A stretch of 64,000 nt of DNA from the NCBI GenBank assembly GCA_018436725.1, contig JAHDKT010000052.1, positions 33,937 to 97,936 of the forward strand, written 5' to 3'. Position numbers and translations under genes: made by a program. This DNA comes from Synergistaceae bacterium. Its GTDB lineage: Bacteria; Synergistota; Synergistia; Synergistales; Aminobacteriaceae. A model generated the notes under the pieces. It was not told the DNA's origin, made no database searches, and saw only the letters and a program-made list of their open reading frames with translations. Below, piece after piece: positions 17,585 to 25,514 of the stretch. Every line of letters starts with the position of its first letter. Position 1 is the stretch's first letter.

Positions 17585-18532
17585 CTACCCCGCCGTCCGG
17601 CTCTTCCGCCCCAGGCTTCCGTAGGCCACGAGGGCCGCCGCGATGACCACCCCCTTCACCACCTGTTCGGAGAAGGGATTGACGTTGAGCAGGTTCATCC
17701 CGTTCTCCAGCACGCCCATGATCAGCACGCCGAGGATGGTTCCGGCGAGCGTTCCCTTGCCTCCCGAGAAGCTGGTTCCGCCGAGCACGACGGCGGCGAT
17801 GGCGCCGAATTCGTAGCCGACGCCCGCGCCGGGCTGCGCGGAGTCGAGCCTTCCGACGAGCATCAGTCCTGCGAGCGCGGAGAGGAGGCCGCAAAGGACG
17901 TACGCCTTCGAGATCGTTCCGGGGACGTCGATCCCCGATCCCCATGCGGCGACGGGGTTCGAGCCCGTGTTGCGGATATGCTCCCCCCACGGGCAGCGTT
18001 CGAGGAGGACGAAGACGATGATGAAGGCCGCTCCGAAGAGCAGCGCGGGCGCGGGAAGATGTGCGAAGACGCCCGTTCCCGGCAGCCTGAAGAGGGCGTC
18101 GAACCCGGTGATGGGCGCGCCGCCCGTGTAGATGAAGGAGAGCCCGCGCGCGAACCCCATCATTCCCAGCGTGACGATGAAGGGGGGGAGGCGCAGGAGC
18201 GAGACGCCGAAGCCGTTGACCCACCCCAGTCCGGCTCCCGCGAGGAGTGCGCACGCCCACGCGACGGGGGCGGGGAGGCCGGTTTTCGACGCGGAGGCGG
18301 CGAAGAGGACGGAGAGCGAGAGGACGCTGCCGACGGAGAGGTCGATGCCTCCGGTGAGGATGACCACGGTCATGCCCAGCGAGATGACGCCGATGATGGA
18401 GGACTGGCGCAGCACGTTCAGCAGGTTGGCGCCGGTGAAAAAGCGCGGCTCCAGCGAGCCCGCAACGAGCATGAGCCCCCCCAGGAGCAGGAGAAGCAGC
18501 GATCGCGAGTCGAAACGCCGAAAGAGCGGCAC
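17585..18532 (-). CDS. Ribose-type ABC transporter permease (RbsC-like), first permease
   Basis: A 315-residue inner-membrane permease with the BPD_transp_2 signature ILTGGIDLSVGSVLSL, then RLPPFIVTLGMMGFARG, RNTGSNPVAAWGSGI and VVLGGTSFSGGKGTLAG. The GTG start at 18532 lies 15 bases after the RbsD stop, behind AAGGCGGAAGG. It is the second gene of the operon and similar to, but clearly diverged from, the permease at 13986-14966, suggesting an old duplication rather than a recent one. It probably pairs with that protein, or each could make its own channel with the single ATPase. Confidence 0.88.
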   Translation of the reverse strand: MPLFRRFDSRSLLLLLLGGLMLVAGSLEPRFFTGANLLNVLRQSSIIGVISLGMTVVILTGGIDLSVGSVLSLSVLFAASASKTGLPAPVAWACALLAGAGLGWVNGFGVSLLRLPPFIVTLGMMGFARGLSFIYTGGAPITGFDALFRLPGTGVFAHLPAPALLFGAAFIIVFVLLERCPWGEHIRNTGSNPVAAWGSGIDVPGTISKAYVLCGLLSALAGLMLVGRLDSAQPGAGVGYEFGAIAAVVLGGTSFSGGKGTLAGTILGVLIMGVLENGMNLLNVNPFSEQVVKGVVIAAALVAYGSLGRKSRTAG

Positions 18533-18547
18533 GGCCTTCCGCCTTCT

Positions 18548-18943
18548 TTAGAACGGAACGGCGCAGCGGAGCAGCACGTTGGCGTACGGGGTGCACTCGC
18601 CCGTGCGGACGACGAAGCGGACGTCGGGAAGGAGCTTCTTGAACTCCTCGTGCGGAATGCGTTCGTGCGGGGTTTGCTGGAAGAGCGTTTCCAGCCGTCC
18701 GGCGAGCATCGGACTTTTGGCGAGCGCCTCCTCGGCCCAGACGGCGCCTTCGATCGCGAGTTCGGGAAGGATGGCTTCCAGCACGCTGAAGAAGCCCGGT
18801 TGCCCGAGCGCGTAGGCCAGATCGATCCGGGGCGTCTCCGGGGGAATGGGAAGCCCCGCGTCGGCGATGCACACAAGGTCGCCGTGGCCGCAGGAAGCGA
18901 TCCGGAAAGCCAGTTCCGGGTGAAGAATGCCGCTGCGTTTCAT
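18548..18943 (-). CDS. RbsD/FucU family sugar mutarotase (D-ribose pyranase type)
   Basis: A 131-residue cytoplasmic enzyme of the RbsD/FucU family, which interconverts the ring anomers of ribose or fucose before phosphorylation. Recognisable parts are the start MKRSGILHPELAFRIASCGHGD (contains the conserved catalytic His of the GHGD motif), VCIADAGLPIP, and the C-terminal FVVRTGECTPYANVLLRCAVPF (key part TGECTPYANVLL). The ATG at 18943 has AAGGAGG in front; 26 extra upstream codons lack support. It is the first gene of the ribose-type ABC operon, about 120 bases behind the promoter at 19061-19089. No sugar kinase is in this operon. Confidence 0.88.
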   Translation of the reverse strand: MKRSGILHPELAFRIASCGHGDLVCIADAGLPIPPETPRIDLAYALGQPGFFSVLEAILPELAIEGAVWAEEALAKSPMLAGRLETLFQQTPHERIPHEEFKKLLPDVRFVVRTGECTPYANVLLRCAVPF

Positions 18944-19060
18944 AGTGCGTCCCTCCTTGCGTTCGCTCATGGTGACGCGCGCGGGCGGTTGTATCGCAGT
19001 CTGCGCCCGTCCGTCGTTCACTCGAGAGAAGCGCTGAAATTTATCAAGCTATTGTCCAGT

Positions 19061-19089
19061 ATCGTAGCATGGACGCATGCTTTTGACAA
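19061..19089 (-). promoter_or_regulatory. Sigma-70 promoter of the ribose-type ABC operon
   Basis: On the minus strand TTGTCA (19089-19084), an exact 17-base spacer, then TACGAT (19066-19061). It points at the RbsD gene with a leader of about 110 bases that could hold an operator. Confidence 0.7.
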
Positions 19090-19171
19090 CAGAATTTCGC
19101 GAGGTGTCCGAGGGAGCGAATCAGGTGCGACGTAACGGGCGCGAAGTGGATTAGGCGGGGAGAAAGAAGCG

Positions 19172-19219
19172 GAAAAAACGAAGACGCCCGTCGAAATCGG
19201 AGAGAGTCTCGAGGGCGTC
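19172..19219 (-). terminator. Probable terminator downstream of the phytase-like gene
   Basis: On the minus strand GACGCCC (19219-19213) pairs with GGGCGTC (19189-19183), with extra pairing inside the loop, and TTCG then a six-T run (19178-19173) follow. It separates the phytase-like gene from the ribose-type operon. Confidence 0.55.
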
Positions 19220-19242
19220 GCTCGCGTTGTCTTGTTTTCCGA

Positions 19243-19299
19243 AGCCGAAGCGTGAAGACGCCGCCTGGAGGAGGAAGGGGGCATCTTCGCGCTTCGGCT
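19243..19299. repeat. 20-bp near-perfect inverted repeat
   Basis: Left arm 19243-19262 and right arm 19280-19299 pair over 20 bases with only two transitions that remain G-U pairs in one orientation, around a 17-base loop. It begins six bases after the stop of the leftward phytase-like gene. No T-run follows directly, so it may be an mRNA 3'-end stabiliser in tandem with the terminator at 19172-19219. Confidence 0.65.
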
Positions 19300-19304
19300 G
19301 TTCA

Positions 19305-21500
19305 TTATTTCGTTTTTCCCAAGTTGAGCATGGGGCTCCATCCGGCGCCGTCGTTGTCGATGGTTATCCACATGTCGTCGTTCAGGATGCACAGGCTTTC
19401 GACTTTTTCCAACAGGAGCCCCGTGGAGGCGAGGATATCGTGTACAAGCTCTTTCTCCAGACGCCCCTCGTGAACGTACTTTCGAAGATCGACGGAGTAG
19501 ATTCTCTTGACTTCGGAGGAGTCGCCCATACCTTTGTCGCGTTCGACGACGAGAAGCGTCGCGTCGTCGACGAGTTCAAGATCGGAAAGTCCCATCCAGA
19601 ACTTTTTGGCGTCTTTTGAGTGCTGCTCCAGAGGGTACGACGCGGTCTCCCATTTTTCGGATGCGGTGGAAAACCGAAGTATGGCCGCGTCGGTCCGGGC
19701 GGCGTCGAAGCCTCTCTGCAACGCGACGTAGACGAACGCTCCGTCGAAGGTGACGGCGACTCCTTCGAAGCCGTAGTTCTTGGGGTCTCCGTGCTTCTTC
19801 AGCATCTCTTCCGGAAGAGCGTATTCTTTGCGTACCGCGCCGTCGTGTCCGGCGAAGACGAGTAGGTTCTCCGCGCCGGTTTTCCCCTCGCTCGCGAGCC
19901 AGAAGCCGTCCTTGGTCCAGCAGATGCCTTCGAGGTCGTATGCGGCGGGCTTCCCGTCCTTCGCGACGATGATCTCCCGATCCACTTCAACGAGTCCTTT
20001 TTCGGCGTTGTTCATGTCGAGTCTCCAGATTCTCGACGGGTTCCATGCGTTGTCCGGCACGGTGTAGATGAATGTTCCGTCGGTGGAGAATCCGGAGAGC
20101 GCGCTCCAAGGAATCTCCTTCGAGAAGATGACGGGATTGGTCGAGTCGCCGGGGATCTCCGAGTCGCTCGCGGAGTAGATGGAAAGCGTGCCGTCTCCTT
20201 CGTTGGCGGCGACGATAAGCCGTTTTCCGTCGGCCCTGCCGGAGACGAGAGTCACTCCCTCGGGGGCGATCCCCGTCGGTAGAATTTTCAGAAGTTCGGG
20301 ATTCGTAACATCGTTCACGCGGTAAACGGCGAGAAAGGATCCTCGTTCGGAGGCTGCGACGAGTATGCCGTCGCCGAACATCTCGGCGAAGGCGACGCCT
20401 TCGATTTCCGTCCCGCGCTTACCGGAGCGGACGTCGGGATAGTGCCCGAGCAGAGCCGCCTCCGTATCCAGCGCGAGGCCGGAATCCCATACGACGTCGC
20501 CGTCGAGCGTATGGATGCTGACGCTTCGGCCGCCGGACCATACGTTGTCGCCGAAGGTCTCGAGGTCGGTGTCTCCTTCGTTGGCGAGGGCAAGATAGAT
20601 GGAATCGCCGACCGAGATGAACGCGACAGCGTCGGGTTCGCGCCTCCCTTTAAAATCCTCGACAAAGGATATCCGACCGTCTTTCTTCAAGTCGGCTTTT
20701 CGTTCGACGGTTCCGGCGCGGAAAATTCGCTGTATCGCCGGCTTTTCGGGGTTCCCGATATCAAGGATCGCAACGGCGTTGTTCTCTTGAAGGGTGATTG
20801 CGGCGCTTCTGCCGTCCGGGCTTATGGCGACGAATTCGGGTTGGGGATCCGAAGTGAAGTTGACGCCCTCGGCCGCTTTCAGGAGCGCTTCGGGAAACTC
20901 CACCGAGGTGATTGCGGACGCGGAAATATTCGCCGGATCGACGACGACGACGTCCACTCTTCCGGGGCGCTTGCCTCCGAGAGTGGCATCCCCCTTGTCG
21001 TCGCTCTCCTCGTCTTCGATGGCGACAACCGCGACGATTCTCCCGTTGTTCTCGGCGACGGCGATCGAGTCCGGACCGACTCCGATCATTTTTTCTCCGA
21101 GGCGTCTCGGAGCAGACCTATTCGTTATGTCGTAAACGACAAGACTTCCCGGTACGGCATTGTTCGCGTCGTCGCCCTTTCTCAGAGCGACCAGGAGAAA
21201 TTTTCCATCCTTGCTGAGCGCCGCGGACGTCGGCTCTCCATCTCCCGTGCTTAGCGACGGCATCGTTCTCGGAGTCGCGGGGTCGTTGATATCGACGATG
21301 CCTATTTTTTTACCCGATGCATTGGTATAGTACAGAAACGTTCCGTCGGGAGCGGCCGTCACTATCTCCGCCACTTCGCCCCCGGGAACGGCGTAATGAG
21401 ATTCGAGGACGAAGGAATGTACCCCCGCCTCGGCCGTGAAAGCGACGAGCAACGAGAAAAACAGAAGATACGAAAGAAAACGGAGCGAACGGGATGTCAT
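19305..21500 (-). CDS. Secreted beta-propeller protein with phytase-like esterase domain
   Basis: A 731-residue exported protein. The ATG at 21500 begins a signal peptide (LRFLSYLLFFSLLVAFTAEA). The first ~430 residues are repeated beta-propeller blades of the type DGKFLLVA..VYDITN, EFVAISPDGRSAAITLQENN and GVTLVSGRADGKRLIVAANE. The C-terminal ~270 residues match the 'esterase-like activity of phytase' domain (PF13449 type): YDLEGICWTKDGFWLASEG, NYGFEGVAVTFDGAFVYVAL and a final VESLCILNDDMWITIDNDG. By family it may hydrolyse phosphate esters outside the membrane. Single gene, facing left, followed by a stem-loop and a terminator. An upstream extension to 21623 has no ribosome site. Confidence 0.78.
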   Translation of the reverse strand: MTSRSLRFLSYLLFFSLLVAFTAEAGVHSFVLESHYAVPGGEVAEIVTAAPDGTFLYYTNASGKKIGIVDINDPATPRTMPSLSTGDGEPTSAALSKDGKFLLVALRKGDDANNAVPGSLVVYDITNRSAPRRLGEKMIGVGPDSIAVAENNGRIVAVVAIEDEESDDKGDATLGGKRPGRVDVVVVDPANISASAITSVEFPEALLKAAEGVNFTSDPQPEFVAISPDGRSAAITLQENNAVAILDIGNPEKPAIQRIFRAGTVERKADLKKDGRISFVEDFKGRREPDAVAFISVGDSIYLALANEGDTDLETFGDNVWSGGRSVSIHTLDGDVVWDSGLALDTEAALLGHYPDVRSGKRGTEIEGVAFAEMFGDGILVAASERGSFLAVYRVNDVTNPELLKILPTGIAPEGVTLVSGRADGKRLIVAANEGDGTLSIYSASDSEIPGDSTNPVIFSKEIPWSALSGFSTDGTFIYTVPDNAWNPSRIWRLDMNNAEKGLVEVDREIIVAKDGKPAAYDLEGICWTKDGFWLASEGKTGAENLLVFAGHDGAVRKEYALPEEMLKKHGDPKNYGFEGVAVTFDGAFVYVALQRGFDAARTDAAILRFSTASEKWETASYPLEQHSKDAKKFWMGLSDLELVDDATLLVVERDKGMGDSSEVKRIYSVDLRKYVHEGRLEKELVHDILASTGLLLEKVESLCILNDDMWITIDNDGAGWSPMLNLGKTK

Positions 21501-21700
21501 TGTTTCAATACCTGCCTTTCGTTGATACCGAAATGTCTTTCGATAGCAGGATAGCAGGTGTTCACTACAAGAGGCTTTCGTTTGTGTAATGATTGTGTAA
21601 AAAATAAGGAAGGTCTTCGTCATAAGGCGAAAGCTTTCACCGTTGTTCCAAAAAGAATTTCCGCGGGAAAAACTAGCGACGACGAAGGAAAGATACGTAC

Positions 21701-22978
21701 TTGCCCGAACTGACGAGTAGTGATAGTTTTATTGTAGAGGTCAAGGAATCTAAAAGACAGAAAGAGGTGGGTATCCTGCTTGAAAAAATCAGGAAGCTGG
21801 CAACATCGAACGCAGAAGAGGTCGTTGCGCTGCGGCATCATTTTCACACATTCCCGGAACGCTCCTGGGAGGAGGTCGAAACCAGCAAAAAGGTCGTCGA
21901 CGTGCTGAAAGGGCTTGGCTGCACCATCCTGAAGACCGGCTTCGGCGGCACGGAATCCGGCGTCGTCGCCGAGCTGAAGGGCGGGAAGCCGGGCGGGTGC
22001 GTGGCTTTGCGCGCAGACATGGACGCGCTCCCGCTCCAGGAGGAGAACGCCGTCCCCTACGCGTCGCAAACTCCCTGCGTGATGCACGCTTGCGGCCACG
22101 ACGCGCACACGGCGATGTTGCTGGGTGCGGCGAAAATACTCGCGGAAATTCGCGACGAGCTTCCCGGTACCGTTCGCTTTCTTTTTCAGCCGGCGGAGGA
22201 GTCCGGCCTGCGTTCCGGCGCCAAGGCGATGCTCGACGAAGGGGCGCTCGACGGCGTCGACTCCATCGGCGGCCTGCACGTCTGGTCTCTTGCCCCGACG
22301 GGAACGGTGCTCTACCGCTCCGGCCCGGTGATGGCCGCGGCGGACGCATGGTACTTGACGATCAAGGGGAAGGGCGGGCACGGCTCCTCTCCGGAGAACG
22401 CCGTCGACCCGACGATCACGGCGGCGAATCTCGTGCTCAACCTCCAGGCCATCGTCGGGCGAGAGGTGAGCGCGCGAGAGACCGCCGTGGTGAGCACCGG
22501 CGTCGTCAAAGCCGGGGAGACCGTCTTCAACATCATCCCCGATTCGGTGACGATGAACGGCACCGTCCGCACCTTCAACCCTGCGGTGCAGGACACTCTG
22601 GAGGCGGCCATCCGGAGGGTGATCGCGGGGCTGTGCGCCGCCGGACGCTGCGAGTTCGAGCTGGACTATAGGCGCAACCTTCCAGCGACCATCAACGATC
22701 ACGCTGTCACGATGACGGCGAAGTCGGTCTGCGAGGCGATGATGGGCGCGGAGAATGTAAAGGAGACGGAGCTGATAATGGGCTCGGAGGACTTCAGCTA
22801 CTTCGAGCGGAAGGTTCCTGGAACCTTCTTCTTCCTTGGAACGGGCAATCCGGAGAAGGGGACGAACAACCCGCACCACCACCCGAAGTTCAATGTGGAC
22901 GACGACGCGCTTCCGGCAGGCGCCGCGCTCCTCGCGGGATTCGCATGGGCGCGCCTCACGGGGGAAGTCCGGGGCTGA
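21701..22978 (+). CDS. M20D family amidohydrolase / metallopeptidase
   Basis: About 425 residues, resembling N-acyl-L-amino-acid amidohydrolases and IAA-amino-acid hydrolases that release amino acids from acylated or conjugated forms. Key motifs: ALRADMDALPL, MHACGHDAHTAMLLGAA (metal Cys/His), FLFQPAEESG (catalytic Glu), GKGGHGSSPENAVDP in the dimerisation lid, IMGSEDFSYF and the C-terminal NNPHHHPKFNVD metal histidines. All look intact. The start is uncertain: TTG at 21701 with AAGGAA upstream is given, but an internal GTG near 21767 would give a start closer to relatives. Cytoplasmic. The ankyrin gene follows in the same direction after about 120 bases. Confidence 0.87.
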   Translation: MPELTSSDSFIVEVKESKRQKEVGILLEKIRKLATSNAEEVVALRHHFHTFPERSWEEVETSKKVVDVLKGLGCTILKTGFGGTESGVVAELKGGKPGGCVALRADMDALPLQEENAVPYASQTPCVMHACGHDAHTAMLLGAAKILAEIRDELPGTVRFLFQPAEESGLRSGAKAMLDEGALDGVDSIGGLHVWSLAPTGTVLYRSGPVMAAADAWYLTIKGKGGHGSSPENAVDPTITAANLVLNLQAIVGREVSARETAVVSTGVVKAGETVFNIIPDSVTMNGTVRTFNPAVQDTLEAAIRRVIAGLCAAGRCEFELDYRRNLPATINDHAVTMTAKSVCEAMMGAENVKETELIMGSEDFSYFERKVPGTFFFLGTGNPEKGTNNPHHHPKFNVDDDALPAGAALLAGFAWARLTGEVRG

Positions 22979-23101
22979 GGACTCTTTCCCGGGATCGTAC
23001 GAGCGGAGCGGAGAGTCCGCCGCACACGACGACCGCGTTGCGGGCCGAGGACGCGCGGACACGGCATTTCCTCACGGATGACGACTCAAGGAGATGGTGC
23101 G

Positions 23102-23890
23102 ATGAAATCGCTTCTGTCGAAAGCGGTCTGCGCGCTGCTGTTCGCGCTGCGTCTGTCCGCCGCATGCGCGGGCGGTTCGGACGTGAACGGGGAGGATTTG
23201 CTGTGGATGTGCGCCGGTTCGCTCACCGCCGCCGAAGAAGTTCGCGAAATGATCGAGGCTGGGGCGGATGTGAACATTCGCGACGAAGACGGCTGGACGC
23301 CGCTTCACTTTGCGGTTGCGGCGCCCCACCCCAGGCCTGATTTGGCCGCGCTGCTCCTTGACGCCGGAGCGGATGTGAACGCGAAGGACGAGGACGGCTG
23401 GGCGCCGCTCCACTGCGCCGCGAGCGCCGATGAAGGCTTCGCCGCGATGGCGCTGCTGCTGAGAGCGGGGGCGGATGTGCACGCGAAAGACGATGAGGGG
23501 TGGACGCCGCTCCACTGTGCCGCAGGACTCAATCCAGATCCCCGTGCGATCGAGATTCTTTTAAGTTTCGGAAGCGGCGTGGAGAGAAAGGATGCCGACG
23601 GGAGAACGCCGCTCCATTGCGCCGCCGCATTGAATCCGAACCCTGCTTCGGCAGGCGCGCTGCTGAAGGCGGGTTCGGACGTGAATGCAACGGACAACGA
23701 CGGAAGCACGCCGCTCCACGCCGCAGCCGAGCGAAACCCCGTCCCCGAAATGCTGGAGCTGCTTCTGGAGGCGGGCGGCGAAGCCGTCCTGCGCGACGCG
23801 GCGGGGAAGCGCGCTATCGACTACGCGGAAGAGAACGAGTGGCTGAAGGGAACGTCGGCCTACGAAAAACTCCGCGAAGCGAGCTTCTGA
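23102..23890 (+). CDS. Secreted ankyrin-repeat protein
   Basis: A 262-residue protein with a signal peptide (MKSLLSKAVCALLFALRLSA) and then about six ankyrin repeats of 33-36 residues. Each has a TPLH core: GWTPLHFAVAAPHP, GWAPLHCAASADEG, GWTPLHCAAGLNPD, GRTPLHCAAALNPN, GSTPLHAAAERNP, with linker GADVNAKDEDG between them. Start at the ATG 23102, behind AAGGAGATGGTGCG; the ATG at 23078 lies upstream of that site. Ankyrin repeats bind other proteins; an exported copy would act in the periplasm or outside the cell. No enzymatic domain is present. A family of ankyrin proteins next to periplasmic enzymes is known, but no partner can be named here. Confidence 0.85.
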   Translation: MKSLLSKAVCALLFALRLSAACAGGSDVNGEDLLWMCAGSLTAAEEVREMIEAGADVNIRDEDGWTPLHFAVAAPHPRPDLAALLLDAGADVNAKDEDGWAPLHCAASADEGFAAMALLLRAGADVHAKDDEGWTPLHCAAGLNPDPRAIEILLSFGSGVERKDADGRTPLHCAAALNPNPASAGALLKAGSDVNATDNDGSTPLHAAAERNPVPEMLELLLEAGGEAVLRDAAGKRAIDYAEENEWLKGTSAYEKLREASF

Positions 23891-23901
23891 CGGCGCCTCC
23901 T

Positions 23902-24387
23902 CTACTTCCAATACCCCCTGTGGACGGCGACGATCTCCTCCCGGAGCGCTTCGTCGGCGACGGGGCCGACGATCTCGATCTTCTTCTGTCCTCTGGCGAC
24001 GATCTCGCGGGAGGGGAGGTCGAAGGTGGGGTTGTCCTCGTGCGAGCCGGTGAGTTCGAGGAGCTGCTTCTCGGCGATGCCGAAGACCACCCGCCCGACG
24101 TTCCCCCAGTAGATCGCGCCGACGCACATGCAGCACGGCTCGGCGGTGGTGTAGAGGGTGCACTCCCACAGGAATTCCTTCGAATACTTCTTGCTTGCCA
24201 GCCGCATGACGGCGGTCTCCGCGTGCCCGGTGCAGTCCCGCTCCGTGACCTCGATGTTTCCCGATTCGACGAGGATGTTCCCGTCTTTGTCGACCAGCAG
24301 CGCGCCGAAGGGGTGGTTTCCCGCAGCGACGGCTTCCTTGGATATCTCGACGCACCGTCTCAGAATCGTTTCGTGCGATGTGTCCAT
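23902..24387 (-). CDS. Nucleoside/nucleobase deaminase (guanine-deaminase-like, CMP/dCMP fold)
   Basis: A 161-residue zinc deaminase. The zinc site is HAETAV (His and catalytic Glu) plus PCCMCVGAIYW (two Cys ligands), and the opening AVAAGNHPFGALLVDKDG is typical of guanine deaminase and related nucleoside deaminases. Start at the ATG 24387 behind GGAGGGAAAAG; five extra upstream codons lack a site. It lies right after the terminator of the BMP-type ABC operon and in the same direction, so it may be expressed by read-through. A nucleoside importer followed by a purine/pyrimidine deaminase makes a salvage or catabolic role likely. Exact base is unknown. Confidence 0.85.
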   Translation of the reverse strand: MDTSHETILRRCVEISKEAVAAGNHPFGALLVDKDGNILVESGNIEVTERDCTGHAETAVMRLASKKYSKEFLWECTLYTTAEPCCMCVGAIYWGNVGRVVFGIAEKQLLELTGSHEDNPTFDLPSREIVARGQKKIEIVGPVADEALREEIVAVHRGYWK

Positions 24388-24404
24388 CTTTTCCCTCCTC
24401 AAGT

Positions 24405-24433
24405 AAAACGAGGGGAGCGCGCGGCTCCCCTCG
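24405..24433 (-). terminator. Terminator between the BMP-type ABC operon and the deaminase gene
   Basis: Perfect 10-bp arms CGAGGGGAGC (24409-24418) and GCTCCCCTCG (24424-24433) with a 5-base loop, followed on the minus strand by TTTT (24408-24405). The deaminase ribosome site begins only a few bases later. Confidence 0.75.
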
Positions 24434-24565
24434 ATATGCGGTTCGAACGATTGTTCGCGTGTCTCAATTAGGAGCTGTTTCGGTCGCTCGCGTCCACACG
24501 CACCACGGTGCTGGGATGCTTCGCGATGCCCGCGGCGAAGCGGTGGAGTGCGTATGCACCCGGCG

Positions 24566-25510
24566 CTAGGTCCGCATCTCGCGGTTGAACGGCTTGCCCA
24601 GCGCCGTGGGGCCCAGCAGCAGACTCTCGCGGCTGAAGGCGAGGACGACGATGACGAGCGCGTAGGGGAGCATCACGGCGAACTCGTAGGGGAAGTCGAT
24701 GCCGTGCCCCTGGATGGCGAGCTGGAGCGCCTGCGCGAGGCTGAAGAGCAGCGCGCCCCCCATGATCTTCAGCGGACGCCAGTGGCCGAAGTAGACCAGC
24801 GCAACGGCGATGAAGCCGCGCCCCGCGATGATCTCGTCGCTGAACATCTTCACCTGGCAGAGACTGAGGTACGCCCCGGCGAGTCCCGCGAGCGCCCCGC
24901 CGACGGCGAGCGCCTGGAAGCGGACGAGGTTGACCTTGACGCCGATGGAGTCGGCCGCCCTCGGGTTGGTCCCGGAAGCGCGCACCCGCAGCCCCCACGG
25001 CGTTTTGAAGAGGATGTACCATGCAGCCGGGACGAAGAGGAACGTCAGGTAGACCAGCGGATTGTGCGAGAAGAGGACCGGACCGAGGACCGGAAGCTCC
25101 GAGAGGACGGGTATGGGCATGTTCGGGATGCCGGGGATGCTCTGCGTGCCGCCGACGAAGTGGCGGAAGAGCGTTCCCGCGACGCCCACGCCGAACATCT
25201 GAAGCCCTATTCCCGCGATTCCCTGCGGCGCGCGGAAGGTGACGACGACCAGGCCGAAGAAGAGGCCCAGCAGCGCGCCGACGCCCATGGCGAGGAGAAT
25301 GCCGGCCACGTTCCAGATGCCGGGCACGGGGCCTCCCCGTCCGACGAGGAAGGGCGCGAGGAAGCCGAGGAATGCCCCCACGGCCATGATTCCCTCGCAG
25401 CCGAGGTTGAAGACGCCCGCCCGCTGGTTGACCATCTCGCCGAGGGAGGCGATCAGGAGGGCGACGCTGAACGGAATGCCGAGCGCGAGAATGTTGACGA
25501 CGAAGTCCAT
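24566..25510 (-). CDS. Nucleoside-type ABC transporter permease 2 (YufQ-like)
   Basis: A 314-residue membrane protein of the BPD_transp_2 family with about 8-9 helices. Typical parts are VALLIASLGEMVNQRAGVFNLG, CEGIMAVGAFLG, PQGIAGIGLQMFGVG, TPWGLRVRASGTNPRAADSIG and the C-terminal FAVMLPYALVIVVLAF. It pairs with the permease just upstream, from which it is separated by 4 bases; ATG at 25510 behind GGAGGCGTGATC. Such permease pairs with BMP-family receptors import purine or pyrimidine nucleosides (YufNOPQ, RnsABCD) in known cases. Specificity here is by analogy. A 130-base non-coding tail with a terminator follows. Confidence 0.88.
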   Translation of the reverse strand: MDFVVNILALGIPFSVALLIASLGEMVNQRAGVFNLGCEGIMAVGAFLGFLAPFLVGRGGPVPGIWNVAGILLAMGVGALLGLFFGLVVVTFRAPQGIAGIGLQMFGVGVAGTLFRHFVGGTQSIPGIPNMPIPVLSELPVLGPVLFSHNPLVYLTFLFVPAAWYILFKTPWGLRVRASGTNPRAADSIGVKVNLVRFQALAVGGALAGLAGAYLSLCQVKMFSDEIIAGRGFIAVALVYFGHWRPLKIMGGALLFSLAQALQLAIQGHGIDFPYEFAVMLPYALVIVVLAFSRESLLLGPTALGKPFNREMRT

Positions 25511-25514
25511 AGGA

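Noticed and set aside
16539..18872. A 777-codon leftward frame running from the RbsD region through the binding protein
   Set aside because: Its first two thirds are low-complexity Arg/Pro-rich shadow of the permease and RbsD genes; only the last 292 codons, with a signal peptide and ribosome site, are a real gene.
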